Notes under the pieces: generated by a model | Seen by the model: the letters and a program-made list of their open reading frames with translations, nothing else | Databases searched by the model: none | What the model was told of the DNA's origin: nothing | Assembly: GCF_000002415.2 (NCBI RefSeq) | Contig: NC_009918.1 | Span: 1,302,001-1,366,000, forward strand | Reading direction: 5' to 3' | DNA length: 64,000 nt | Source: Plasmodium vivax | Lineage: Eukaryota > Apicomplexa > Aconoidasida > Haemosporida > Plasmodiidae | In this document: positions 22,274 to 36,200 of the stretch, one piece after another | Position numbering within the stretch: position 1 is the first letter of the stretch | Layout of the letters: each line of letters starts with the position of its first letter | Translations under genes and position numbers: made by a program

Positions 22274-25200
22274 TTAAAAATTACCACTCCTGAAGGTGTA
22301 CTGTGGCTCCTCATCGTATACTTCAAATATGCTTGGATCGATAAGTTTCAAATTTTGGGTTAAATTCAAGTAGTCCTCCTTGCACTGCGCTCAAAAAGGG
22401 GAAAAAAAAAAAAAAAAAAAAATTATGTAGTATATGTCCTGCTTAATAACTCCCGTGGGGGGCTGGTAGAGAAAGCCTCTTTCACTTTCATTTCTCTTTC
22501 GTTTCTCTTTCGTTTCTCTCCCGCGCGTAATCAGACGGGTATCCTCCTGGGTATAATTCATTGCAACATTACGTCCACGACGAATATCATCGACAAGGAC
22601 GAGTTCAAATACTCCCAGGGCAGAAACTTTATCTTCTGCGTGAAAAACTCGCTGTCGTAATTTTCATTTAAGTCTGTGAAGGCCCTTTGGCACTTCATAT
22701 GAGGGTCCAGGTAAAACAGGCCGTTCTCATTAGCCGCATAAAAGTAGTGAGCGCTGGTATGCGCATTGCCACTGCTTATGCATTGGAACTGTTTTAGGCC
22801 AAAGCAAGACAGTACGGACTGTTTATATTTCCCTATGTTAAAAGAATCAATCCCTAATTTTAGGCACACCCATATAATGACTAATATTTTCTTCTTAATT
22901 TGAAAAAATTTTAACACTTGATTGTTGTACATTACACCCGTGTCAAAGGCGACTGAGAAAAATGCATGTCTGTTTTTGCGCTTCACAAAAAAGTATTCCT
23001 TTTTGTTGGTCACTCTACCCGAAGGGGAGTTGTCTCTCCCCCGGAAAGGCTCACTTTTGCAGAGGAAGTGATCACCCCTTGTTAAGCAGCTTCCACAATT
23101 TATCGGAATTTTATTTTTTCTTTTTTTCACAAAGCGGACCTTCTTTCTGTTAATGAGGTTGGATATGACAAGTGCGCTGCTGGTGGGCCCAAGCCACTCA
23201 TGCACAAAATGCTGCATGTTTTTTTGGCTAACTTTTTTGTACTTCATGGTTTCGTAGATAATGTTCTGAATGGAGTACTTGGCGCTTTCCATGTCTCTGA
23301 ACTGCAGCAGCACGGAGTACGCCAGCGAGTTGTTCACGTTCACGTGCTGGACGGCACTCATGCGTGGCGGTTGCGAAGTGGCGGCCTGCACGTGCTGAGC
23401 AGCGTCATCCGTTACTTCATCCGCACTGTCGGTGCTCAGAAACATTTCGTAGTTCTTAAAATAGCGATATACGTTTTGCTCCCTTGGGGGGGCAATATCC
23501 CTTCCTACAGAGCCACATAGAGAGGTACACACCCCTGCCGTTGTTGCCTCCCCGTCGTTAACACCTTCCACCGTTTTGCTTTCACAAAATTGGGACTTCT
23601 CCGTAGGGGGGAAATTACTTGACGTGCTCATCGTGGAGTTGTTATCACAGCAGTAGGGTGCGTCTGATTTTCCGTCCGTTAAAAAATAATCGGCCTCTTT
23701 CACCTGCCCATCGCACCCATTTCGTGTAGCCACCTTTTCAACGGGGTAGCTTACGTTAGGGGCATTTACATTTCCCTCACCTTTGCTAATGGGCCCCTCT
23801 GCTCCCCCCACCTGCTGCTCATTGGACGACTTTTTGAGGTAATTTCTATAAAATGCGTAATCGCTCATATTGTGAAAGAAGGCATATTTTTTGGAAACTT
23901 TGTACTTGATTAGTATATTCGCTAGCACCATTTGGACGACCCTTATCATGCACCCCCACCCCGTGTCGCTCATGTATATAGATATTGTGTCGTCTCCTTT
24001 GCTATATCTGTCTCTTTTCCTCTTTGCAAATTTGGCATGTCTGTTTTTGCTAACTTGGGTGTGCAGAAGGGGGATGCTCTCCCCCTCTAAATGGAAAATT
24101 TTCAATTTTTTGCCTTCCCCCTTTGCATCCATTTTGTTGCTAACCCTATGTCGCCGCACAGCCGTTTCGTTCTTTGCTACCATTTTGGATTCCTCATCGG
24201 GTGAGCCATTTGGCAAATGTTTATACGTCATGGGGTGTTTCCCCTCCGGCTGCCTCACCACAAGGAGGGTGTCATTCATGGTGGGAATTCCCCTGTCGCT
24301 GTGGTCATCCGCTTCTTCATCACAGTTGAGGGAGTCCCCACTGACCCTCCCCCCATTTGTCCTATTAACATCGGAATTACTTCCAGAGTTTTCTACGTAC
24401 AAAACAGTTCTGTTGCTATCGTTTGTACTCTCCAAAGAGGTGTTGTCCCTACTATTTTCGTCCTCCGAAACGGTTGCACATAAGTCGTTTTTCTCACCAA
24501 ATGGATTGCCATTCGTGTACTTGTAATTGTCTCTCTTGAAATGGGACCCACGAATCGATTTGGAAGCACTGTCAAAATTCATGTAGAAATATTCCATTCC
24601 GTCAAAGCATATTTTTTTTAGAAAGTGTTCTGGGAGGTCTGTGAAATTGATGACTCTTTCTTTGTAGTACTTTCTCTTTCTCTTCCTCCTCTTCCTCCTG
24701 TTGGTCTTTTTTTTCTTTCCCCTTTGGTCTTGTCCTCCTTTTTCGCGATCCTTCGTTCGCTCTGCCGCTTCGCTCACGTTGTTGGAGTGTGCCCCTCCGC
24801 TGTTCGTGCTGCTCGTGAGCGCTCCGTTGTTGCGGTGCGAAGGGGCCATCTCCGCGCTGCTGCGGCTGGACGAGCTTCCGCCGCAGAAACTCCCACTGGA
24901 GAAGCTCCCCCCGGAGAAGCAATTCCTATCGCTAACCTTTAAGCGGAAATTCGACCTGTACGTGAAGAGCACCTTCGATTTGCACAGAATTAAAAAAAGC
25001 TTAAACGACTCCTCATCTTTAAGGTTAAAACGTTTGCCGCACATGTAGGCCGTGTTCGATAAGTTCCGCAGGTTCAGAGGTAGGTAGTTAAAAATGGAGA
25101 CCGTGACGAGCATCTTAAAATATCTCCTAAGGGACAAATTATACTTGATGTTCTTAAAGTAGTTTACAAGTTTATATTTGGACGCGCTCTGGTGGGCATG

Positions 25201-25431
25201 AGCCGCTTCTGCGTCCTTCTTTTTCGCGCTAGCTGCGTTACTTTTGCATTTTCTCTGAGTTTTTCTCTTCTTTAAAAGGGTACTTGCTTCGTCGCTGTTG
25301 CTGTTGGCGCCTCCCTCATTTAGGGGCACTTCGCTGGGACTGCCATGTCTACCGTGACTGCCGCGCCTTCGGGGGGAATTTTCGGGAATGCCATTTTCGC
25401 CCCGTTGCGGTGAACTTCCCTTTCTTTCCAT
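22274..25431 (-). CDS. ATG4: ATG4 cysteine protease (peptidase C54), two exons
   Basis: Model: exon 1 25431-22573, intron 22572-22385 (188 bases, GTAATG...GCGCAG with a long T tract), exon 2 22384-22274; 989 residues. ATG4 cleaves the C-terminus of ATG8 and removes it from lipid. In Plasmodium ATG8 sits on the apicoplast membrane. The catalytic Cys is in YMSDTGWGCMIRVVQMVLAN (about residue 490), and the Asp/His pair is in FYLDPHMKCQRAF (about residue 905). A further conserved block is HAFFSVAFDTGVM. The N-terminal 480 residues hold a basic Lys/Arg block and long Ser/Asn/Asp insertions absent from yeast or human ATG4, and another insertion separates the Cys and Asp/His halves. Exon 2 encodes CKEDYLNLTQNLKLI..., which continues ...SMIFVVD exactly where human ATG4 has its GFFCKTEDDF segment, and ends with an acidic/aromatic FEVYDEEPQYTF tail. 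Reading through the donor would instead stop after four codons. Confidence 0.93.
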
Positions 25432-27253
25432 TTTATCGTAACGTGTGGCAGCATGCAGGTTGGAAAAATGCAGAACGGAAAGAACTGCATAGTGTTACCC
25501 GTGTTGCGCAGGCGCCTTCACCACTTCGCCTCTTCACCGCTCAGCCATTTCGCCCCTTTGCACACACACGCAGGAAAGAGGGCAGACGCTGGGCTGGGGC
25601 ATCCCAAAAGGGACGAGAACGGGGGAGAAACGAGAAAAGTGTTCCTAAAAATGACGAGCAAAGGGGGAAAGGAGAAAACGCGTTGCTAAATATCATCATT
25701 TTATGGCACCCCTCCGATGGAGGAAACAGAGTAGACAGTTAAACTGCATAACCGAACAGCTGTGCAATTTCGCGCGGCCACATTTACAAATGTGTAGCTA
25801 CATTTCCTTCGGCTCATTTAGGCGACGCAGAGATCGCTCCTTATGGCAGTATTCCCCTTGTCATATTTCACGCTTGCGCAAAAACTTGTGCATACTGCAG
25901 AGTTTTCCCTCCCCTTTCGCAAATTATCAAAACGCACTCTTCCCATTGGCGATCGCGCAGGTGATGCATTACGCGAGAATGAAAAGCGCACATATTTTTT
26001 TACATAGATTTATATGAAAATTAAAATCGACTCAGCTGGAAGTATATTTCCCCTTTGTATAACCCCAAGGGAGATGAAACATTTTGGCAGTTTTTTTTTT
26101 TTTTTTTTATTTATGTTTTTGGGAAACCGCTTAAATGGAAGACATTACGATTTGGAATTCCTACGAGGGGAAGGTGAACATACATTTCCCGAGCCATAAT
26201 AAAGGCAAACAATCACATTTTGTGCATATGCAATGGGTATTATCGAAAATGTACGCTACTGCATTCTGCGCAATAGAGCATTGGCGAAGCATAATTTTGT
26301 CGCGCTCCTTTTTTGATGCTCGCTTGGGGGAAAAATATTGTCTATACATCTTTGTCAGCCCTTCACATTAAGCAGCTGTGTGTTGGCATACACACAACAT
26401 TCGTTGGGAATACCTACGTGCGTGAGGCATACTTCCATTCCACTTGTACGTATCAACAGATTGGGGCCTCTTTACGATGAACGGATGATTAACGAGTTTT
26501 CACAACAACGCTTTGCTTACAACACCGCGGAGATAATTGCCAAGTGACTTTTAAAAAGTAAAATCAAAATTTCTCTTAAAAATGTAAAGTTGAGTATAGG
26601 AAAGGAAAAAAAAAAGAAAAGAAAAATGGTAAGTTGTAAAAGTGTTGTAACAATGATATATATACCGAGTTAACCTCTCAAGTGACGAAAAAAAAAAGAA
26701 AAAAAAAAAAAAAGGTTGATAAATGGTCGCATACAAAACAGGCAATAAGGCATACACAGTAAAATTACGCATGCGCACACGTAGAGATGTACACACACGT
26801 ACAAACGTCCGCAAACGTATCAGCACAACGGCTGACCCCTGCGTGACGCTTCAAAGGAAAAAACGCCATTCAAACAAAAAATGCATCCACGAAAATGTAT
26901 ACACAGGGGGTTAAAATGGAAGTTTAATTATGGGTTTGGGGTTTTTGCTTTGCGGGGGAGGCGTCGCGGGCGCTGCTTTACGCCTCCTGCGCAGCTTTCC
27001 CTCTCACGTTGTTTTACCCTTTCACGCTGCCGCCCGACCTTTTTTCAAAACATTAACAAGTGATTGATAGGAACCGAAAAAACAAAATGCGCTTTAAAGG
27101 GTTAATTAGATTATGGGGCGAAGGGGGCCTCCTCACATGAGCACGAACGCATGAACGCTTCAACACGCATATCGCATGCCGCATATACGGCGCATGCACA
27201 ACAAACATACTAAAAAGGTTACTTAAAAAGGGTCTAAAAAGCAACAGCGTTGG
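25432..27253. other. Intergenic region, ATG4 upstream / NOT1-like 3' flank
   Basis: These 1.8 kb carry no supported gene. T18 lies at 26092-26109, and A-rich tracts occur near 26605-26625 and 26687-26714. The region should include the ATG4 promoter and the 3' UTR of the NOT1-like gene. Short open frames (25284-25742, 26014-26199 and others) lack recognisable protein character. Confidence 0.6.
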
Positions 27254-30200
27254 TTAAGCGCGCCCCAGGCATGCTTGCGCAACTGACTGGAACAACTTCT
27301 TTATCTCCGTTGCGGCGTGGACAAATGGGCATTCCCAGAAGTGGAATCTGCGGGGGGGGGGGGGAGAGAGGTATGAAATGTTACACTGGTGGTGAGCTGG
27401 ACAAAGGCACGTCGTGCTCGAGGCACACACACTGTGCACACCAGTGGCGCAACGGCGCAATGGCACAATGGCGGACCGCCTCACTGCCTTACTTTGCGTT
27501 TTTGATCAACTCGATAAAGGTTATGAGCAATCCCCAGGGGTGAGGCCTATGCGCGAGGATGCGCTCCAGCAGCACTCGAATTATCTGCTCTTGAATGACA
27601 ACGTCGTTCGATTGCGAAAACAGAAATAAAATGAGGCAAGAAAAATAGTGGGTGTGCGAATTGGGGTACCTAATATGATTCACGATATTTGACAGGAGCA
27701 AGTACCTCCCCTCCATGTCCAGCTCTTTGCATAAAAACAGGAAGAGAGTGTAGGCCAAATTGTTCTTCACGACAGCAACGTTCCTTCGCTTCTTCCTTCT
27801 TTGGCAAACTGCATCTGCGCGGTGGTCACTCTCATTATCGCCATCGTCATCCAGGAGCTCCATCACCAGAGCTTCCCCATTTTCGTCATCGCAGCTATCG
27901 GAAAATTCCTGCCCTTCATTTTCCCCCTCGTTCTTCTCCCTCATAAGTTCTACATATTTTTTGGACAAGTTGGGTTCCGATTGGTCCTTAGGTATTTTTT
28001 GTTCTTTATTCTGCTTCTCCGTGGAAAAGGAATTTTTTTTTTTTTTTTTTTTCTTCTTCACAGGGTCACGCAGAACAATTTCTTGAAGCAATCCATTTTG
28101 ATCATCTGCCACATTGCCATTGCTATCTTCACATTTGAGTAACAACACAGGGTCGCAGTTGCTGTTAAATCTGAACATGTTATTCACCTTGGCTCTACAA
28201 ATGCTCGTTCCCACGTACATAATGAGGGAGTTTAAAACGTCCACGTCATACTTTGCAGAGTACTGATATGTCCTCCTTTTCGAAAAAAATAATTTGTCCT
28301 TAATACGCAAGAGTAGAGTAAAATCCCGATTGGTAAAATACTCATCAATTACATTTTTTAATTTCTTTTTGAAGAGAGGAAATATGATATTTGTCAAAAT
28401 TTTTGGCGCTAATTTAATTTCTTGTAACAAGTCAATTTTTACATCCGACATGAACGGGTCAGGCAATTTTATGTTTCTTGGGAAGGCGGACAGAACAAGG
28501 TTTCGTAACTGGATACAATTCAGCGGAAATAAACTACAGAAGGTTACATAATAGCAGGATAAAAAATCTGGGAAATCATGTAGCAGCACCAGCAATATTC
28601 TTACTGTTCCTAGGTACAACGCTTCTATCGCTTTGGATATTTTTACCTTTTTTAAAAAAAAGTTCATAAAGGTGAACAAGGCAACGAGCAACCCTTTGTA
28701 TGCTTCCCAGCCACAAATCCTGGCCAACATTTTCGGCATAAAATATTTGGACGATATCAGCTCTAGCCATGAGAAGCAAAATGATGGGACTCTCAACGGG
28801 GACAATAAGGAAAAGCAGCTCGCAAAGCAGTCCATATAAATGTGCATGTCATTTACATGCACACAACTTTCGTGAATATCAACCAGCAAACAGTGTAGTA
28901 GCCTAAAGTAGGGTCTCTGATTGAATTTATTTTTTTCCGTTTCGCATTTTTTGTGTATCACTCTGCATATGACATGGAGGGCCCTCTGTAGGATTATTAC
29001 TGGGGACAGCTGTTCTTGGTCTACTAGCTTGCTCATCGTTACGACCATTTTGCACCAGGCATCCACGTAGCTGTAATTTAGTAAGTCGCTCGTTTGGTGG
29101 GTTTCTCTCAACTCAGCGTCGTTCGTTTTATCCTTCACGGAGTGTTCATTCGTCAGTTCTGTTTCCCCCTCATTGGGTGCTATGCGGTTGCACTGGTCGT
29201 TACTTCGGGTAGGTTCGCCCTTTTGTTGCGTCTCCTGGGGAGATTCTTTCAAATGTGATTGTCGCTCGTCCGTTTGGCTCACCTCCGCTGCGTCCCCTTT
29301 GCGCGGCGCATCTCCCTCTACGGGTTGTTCCTCCGTACGGTTTGCATTTCCCTCATTCTGGGTGTCACCCAACTTGACATCGCGCGCCTCCTTCTCCACA
29401 TTCTGCACAGCTATGTTAACCGAAATGCTAATCGAATGATATAGAAACTGGTCCGTGAGGTGGTCCATGCCAAGGAAGCCAATGGTCCACAGCTTCACCA
29501 AATATTTCACACACTTTGAAATGTGCTGCTGCTTGATGATCTCCAACATGGGGTTCCAAATGCTCATCTTCAAAATGTTTAAATAATTCTTATACAAAAA
29601 GAACCACTCCGCAAAAAGGCAAGCAATGAATAACCCCCTCTCTTCTTTCACTACAGGAGGGTCAGGCAAAAATTTACACCTCACTGGTTCGTATAACACA
29701 TCGCGTACGTAGTAATATTGCATGTACTTCTCTGGGGGCTTATCATTCACGTTGCTTTGTTTGACGCTGGGGATGTAATTTATTAGGTTGTTTTTCTGAC
29801 TCTCGGGGAACTTCAAATTTGTGTTCTTCTGTAATTCTGACTGCATGGCGAGGTAGGAGGCTGACAAGGTGCTTAGGGCGGACGCGCTGGACATGGATGA
29901 GACGACGGAGGAGCTAGATGAAGATGAGCCATTGTAGTGGTTTTTTTTCTCTCCCTTTTCGCCCTGCCTGGTTAGCGAAAACGAGTTAGAGGAGGACGAA
30001 GAATAATCTGACATTTCTGAGTCGTTCAATTCGATAGAGTACAATGAGGAGGAGCTACAAAGTTTCTTCTCTTGGGTTTTATTTTGGCCCTGTTCGGCAC
30101 TATCCTCGAAGTTGCTAACATTTCCATCCTCCCTCTCAACAGTGCTACGATTTACGCTCACCGCAGATTCATTTTTTAAATGCTGGTTGATGTGTTGTTC

Positions 30201-33200
30201 CTTCTTATCGCCGTTTGCGCTTTCGCTGTTTGCGCCTCCCCCCTTTGCACAGTCGCCTTCTTTGTTCAAATCGCTGCTCACAATTTCTTTCCTTATCATT
30301 TTCTCCGCGTTGATGGTTTTATTTTCTACGCTCAGTCTTTCCAAAAAATACATGGTGCGCTCGCCCACGTTGTTATGGTCATACTGAATTTTTACATTTC
30401 CAATAAGAAAGGAGTTTCCCGCGTTGGGCGGGTTGAAATTGCTCTCCGCGGATGTGTCCGATGATTTATTCGCGCACTCGTGGCTGCTATTTTGCTGGGT
30501 CACTGAAATGGGCACCGTCTGTTTGTTTTCTCCCTTAATCGTCTGTTCCTTCTGTTGATCACGCTTGTTTGACGCGCCTGCGTCTTCTTTACGGCTACGC
30601 TGCTCAGGGGGGTATTCTCCATCCACTTCACCATTCGTTCGATGTAGCTCCTCCTGTTTTGCTTCCCCCGTTTCACCACCTTCACACGCGCGATGGGCAC
30701 CTTTCTCCTTCCGTGCCTTTTCTCTGCGTCCCTTCTCCGGGAATATATAATCCGTCAGATTGACGCACATTTTTACGGAGTCCTCCCCTTCTTGTGGTTC
30801 CCTGGCCTGCTTCTTCAAACATTTGAGCCCCTCAAACATTTGCTTCAATTCCCTTTTGGTGCTTTGCAGAAGGGCCTCTTCCGCAGAAGAAAAGTAAGCA
30901 TGGTGGTCGTCACTACAAAACATTTTATTTACAATGATTAGCCTTTTAATGGTCCTCTTAACATGCTCCACTGCTAAGTACTTCTTCTTAATAACTACGT
31001 GGGTGATGAGCTCCGTGCAAAATGCAACAAAATGCAGGTTATTACTATACTTCGAAATTTTACACAACATTTTGTTTAGCTCCTTATGATGAATGATATT
31101 ATATCGGATGAATGGGACCATGTGGTTTACGTTATAGCTCTGGGTGTCCTCTATGTAGGAGGTAACCAACTTCCTCAGTTCTTTGCTCTTTCTACACATT
31201 TGCTCCAATATGCATAGGAGTACTTCCAGGTGGAGGGACCGTTCGTTGAAGTTCCCCGGGTGGGTGTTCGCAGATTTGTCCTCATAAGCGCTTCCATCCG
31301 TTGTGCCTTGGAAGGGTGGGTCATCCTTACCGCGCTGGTTGCCGCTAATATCGTCACCGCAGCTTCCGCCACTTACACCGTTAGCACTACTTTCGCCTTC
31401 CTTCCCAGTGGAGGCGAGCAAACTGGGGGTCTCCTCCCTTGCGCTCTGCCCACCCCGACTTAACAGAACAAGCATCCTCTTTATGGCCTCCTGAACAATC
31501 TTAAACAGTTTGGTGCCTATAATTTTGTAGGTCTCATTCCTATCTGCAGCAGATTCGCATATCAAAATTAGTAGCTTGCAAAGAATAAAAATTTCATGGT
31601 CAGTCGAAAGGTATGTTAGTACCAACAGGGAGTGCGTAACAGCAGATGTTAATTTTTCGAATTTATAATACGGCGTCTTCACATTGCAGTAGCTTTTGAA
31701 GTTATGAACTGCTGGCATGGAGGGGGGGAAGGCTCTTATGTACGTCACAAAATCTTTAATGCTTACCATGATAACTTCAAAAAGGGGGATTATTTCTTTT
31801 ACGCTCATTTTGTTCGTGCCTTCTCTTAGGAATAGATTCGATATGAAGAAGAGGAACTTTTGCTTGCACGAGATGTTCACGTTTTTTATTTTCTTCAGGT
31901 ACAGGATGGCTCCGTCTCTGCGCTGTCCGCTTTCCGCGGCGTTGCCACCATTGCCACTATCACCATTGCCGCTAACCGCGCTAACGCCGCCAACACCGCT
32001 AACATTGCTAACCTCGTTATGGCCAGCAGCGGGGCTGCCCTTCTGCTCCGCTTCCACCCCCTGCATCATCGCGGCAGCGTTGCGCTTCCCCGCGCCCTCG
32101 GCGCCGTTCACATTCCTGCACATCGAAGGGTCCATTTTGGAGTAGCTGCCACTGTTGCCCTGTTCTGGGGCACACAAAATTGAGTTCCTTTCATTATGCG
32201 TGAAAATGCCACTTTTCAGATTTCTCCCATTGTCCGTGCTGATGGTTCCGCCCTTGAGGTGTTCCAAGTAATGATCATGCTTCGCAAAGTTGTTAAAGGC
32301 TTCTTCTTCGTGGGGAGTTATCATCGCGTTTGGGCTTCCGCTCAGGTTGCTGATCGTGACGGGCATGCTACAGGCGTAGTCGCCCTGTGTAAACTTGGGC
32401 GCAGAAGTGGCAGTGGTGGGGGAAGCGGCGAAGTTGGGAGAAGATGCGGCGAAGTTGGGAGAAGATGCGGCGAAGTTGGGCGAAGAAGCGACGAAGTTGG
32501 GAGAAGAAGCGAAGTTATGAGAAGTCGCGGCAAAGTTGGGAGAAGAAGCGGGAAAGGGGGCGAGCGGAATCGCGTACGCTGGCGCAGATGCAGCTCCGGG
32601 AGAAAGTCCACAGCTGCCACTTCCGTCCTCGTAGTTGTTCTGATGTCTCGACTGCTCGCTGATATCCATTTGGAAGAAATTCTTTCCACTGTGTTCATCC
32701 TTCCCAAAGTAATTATTCCCCAGAGCGCCACCCGAGATGTTATAGTTTTCAACGTTCACATACCTATTATTTGTATTAAAATTGTAATCATTATTATTGC
32801 AGTTATAATTATTTGGAGATTTAAATATATACATAGGGTTAGGGGCGTTGTGTGAATTATAGTGGTTCACGAGGTTAGCCCCGTGGGTGCCGCTTTCCCC
32901 GTGGGTGCCGCTACCCCCGCGGGCGCCGTCAGTGCTGCTAACATTATTAATGCCGTCGGCACTGTTAACACTGTTAATATGGTTAACCCGGTCAACAGCG
33001 TTAATACTGCTAGTACTGCCAATAAGGCCGGCAGCGCTAACCGTACTGGCAGTACCAACACTATTCGCGTCGTTGGCCCAGTTAACCCTATTAGCAGTAC
33101 CAACACCGCTGACGCCACTAACGCTATTAACACCACTGGCACCCTTAGGGTTGCTAACAGTGGGGGCATTCACCATATGATTCGCGTGATTCGCATAATT

Positions 33201-36200
33201 CACACGATTCGCGTTATTCGCGTGATTCACGTGATTCACGTGATGCATATTGTGCACGCTGCTCACACGATTCATGCTGTTCATGCTGTCCACGTGGTTC
33301 AGCTCGTTCAGCTCATTAAGCTCATTCATCTCATTCAAGTTATTCACACAGTTTAAGTTATTGTTACTATTCATATTATTACCTAGGTGAAAATTCGCAC
33401 CATCTTTCGAGCCGTTGCCTTTCCCGTGCGCGTACTTCGCTCCGTTGCCTGCGAAACCTGGGCCCGCCTGAGTTCCACTTTTCTGGGCCGATCCTCCGAT
33501 GACGCCGTTCCCGCTGTTGCCGCAGTTTCCACCGCTGCCTCCGCTCCCTCCGTTCTTCTCATTGTCTGCACCGCTTTCACCGTAGTACTTCTCGCCCAGG
33601 TACCTATTCGCCTTGTCGCCGTCCTCCTTGGAGTCCTCCTTGCGGTTGGTCTTGAGTGGGCCGCTCTTGCCATACTCTCCCTCGGGCTCCTTCGAATATC
33701 TGGCCGCTTCTTCGTTCCTTCCATCCAGCGGATTCGAAATGTACTTTTTGTTGTTGTAGAAGGGGGCCTCCGCGGGCGCTTCGCTCGGCACGCTTTCGCT
33801 GTTCTTCCTATTTTGGTAGCTTTGGTAGTTCGCGCCGACCACTCCGTTGGGGATGCCTACTCCGTTGGGGCCGCCCACCCCGTTGGAGCCGTCTTGGTAG
33901 TTCCCACCGCTAGCAAAGTTCGCCACATGTTGGTAGTTCCCCGCAGTTTGGTAGTTAGCCCCACCGCTAGCAAAGTTCGCCACATTTTGGTAGTTCGCCA
34001 CATGCTGGTAGTTCCCCGCACCTTGGTAGTTCCCCGCACTTTGGTAGTTACCGCCATTCTGGTAGTGCCCCGCACCTTGGTAGCTCACACCGCCCACATA
34101 CCCCGGGGGGGCGTTCTCACTCTCACTGGAGCCCCCCTCGTGATCGACGCCCCCAGGCGAAAACAACTTCTGCTGCAAATTTGACAAAATCTTCAAATTC
34201 ATAAAATTCTTATACACCTGAATGTGCTTCAGGGTAATATTATGGGCCTTCAGAAAAATGGGCAAAGCGTTGTAGTATTTATTGTTGGCATTTTCCTTAA
34301 TGTTTAATTTGTGAATGCGTGCATATTTTCTGGAGGCATAAATGGGCTTCATAATTTCTTCAATTTCGATGGAGGATTTTTCGATAGCCACTTGTTCTAT
34401 TATAGAATAAATTAAATTTATATTTTCATTAATTAATGCTTTCACGACATCGTCTACAATGGTGGTACTCACTTCTGGTGGGCAGTTTTGGTCGAAAACG
34501 CTCCTCAAATTTTGTATTAAAATGTTTCTTAGCGGTTTTTTGCAGGATACTAGAACGAGGGAGGAGGAGATGCTCGTGGCCATTAGTAGGGACGCCTTAT
34601 GCATGATCGTCTCTTTCGATTCGTTCACAAAATCTTTCTTAACTAATTCTCTCGTAGTTATACACCCGATGAGGACAAACCGGTCGACAACGGAGGTGAT
34701 TATTTCCTTGATGGCTGAGTCGAAGGCTAAATAAATTAGCGCTTTGCACTTTGGGCTTAACTTAACCGCTGCAACAATGTTCGTAGAAATCACTATGTTC
34801 TTCTTCAAAATGTTTAATATTTCTTCGTTTAGCATTTCGTTAAATTTGTTGTTATTCACGTTTTCCTGGTACATCGGTGTGCTCTGCATTTTTTGATTCA
34901 AGTCACCCGTTAAGCTATACGCAGAGGAGGGCACCGCGTTTTTGATTCCCCCGTCAGTAGCACTACTACCCATGCTTAGCATGCTGGCCTTTCCATTGCT
35001 TCCGTTTTTACCCTTGGACATGCCCGCACTGACGTTTCCAGCACTTCCTACACTGCCTACACTTCCAACGCTACAAATGCTGCCAACACCGCTGGGAATG
35101 TTCACCCCGATCTGCTCGCCAGCCTTGAACTTATCCAGCAACGGCAGGGGAAGCGGGGGGGCAGGCATGCCGCCAGCACCCTTCACACCAGATGGAGGTT
35201 CTCCAAAACTGTTCTTCATGTTCAAGCTACTCGCTGGAGGCGACACGTAGGATTCCTTCTTCGGACTTTCATACATTTCATTTTTCGACAGCATTTTCGC
35301 GCTCTTCAAATCTATGCTTTTGTACGGCCCATCACTTTTGCCGCTTACGGGGAGTTTATTTTTACCCAGCAGGTAGTTCACCGCTTTGTAGGAGCTATCC
35401 TTAAAATCTGCATCATTCAGCTTGTCCTTCTTCTTAGTGGAAAGTTTTAAATCCTTCAGTAGAGCCTCCTCATTGATGTTGTTTCCATTTCCCTTCGCTG
35501 CCAACCCGTCGCTATTCAGAAGGAGAAAAAAATCGCCGCCCCTACTTCCAGCATTGGGACCGATGGCTCCGCCACAGGGGGCGCCATTCTCCCCTACATA
35601 CATAAGGGTGTTAAATTTGGTGGGGTCCCCACCACCTCCACTCATGTAATTAAAAACGGACATGGGTTGACCTTCCTTGGTGTTGCTACTTGCAGATAAT
35701 TTTTTCATCGCGTTGTTACTCTTTACCATCATTTCGTTGTTCATGTTATTTTTGCCCACCATTTTGAATCCATTTTCTACGCCTTTTTGGAACCCTTTGG
35801 AGGGCAAGGGTTGGGTCAAATTGGAGCTCATAAATCTGCTCTTATTTCCGCTGCCCGCTCCGTTGTTGCTCAGGAGGATCATATCTACTGACGAGTTGAA
35901 CGCCATGTTGGTGGCGTCGTTTTTACTTCCACTGCTGAGTGCGCCCAGGCTGGTCATCATTCCGGGGAGGTTGCCGCTAGCACTGCCGTTGACGTTGACG
36001 TTGACGTTGACGTTGCCATTACCGTTACCGTTACCGTTACCGTTGCTATTTGCGCTTAGGTTGACGGCGTCCATGAGGGCACAGGACTCCATGACGCTAC
36101 TCGCATCCTTCAGATCTTCGCCCTTTCTGCTTTTAATTAACAAATTCGAGCTGCCATTCTTATGACTCACAAACTCGTTCGCGCTGTTGTTATTGCTACT

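Noticed and set aside
33387..34184. Plus-strand 265-codon open frame opposite the NOT1-like gene
   Set aside because: It mirrors GNYQ and Gly/Asn codon repeats of the minus-strand NOT1 exon; no independent family signal.
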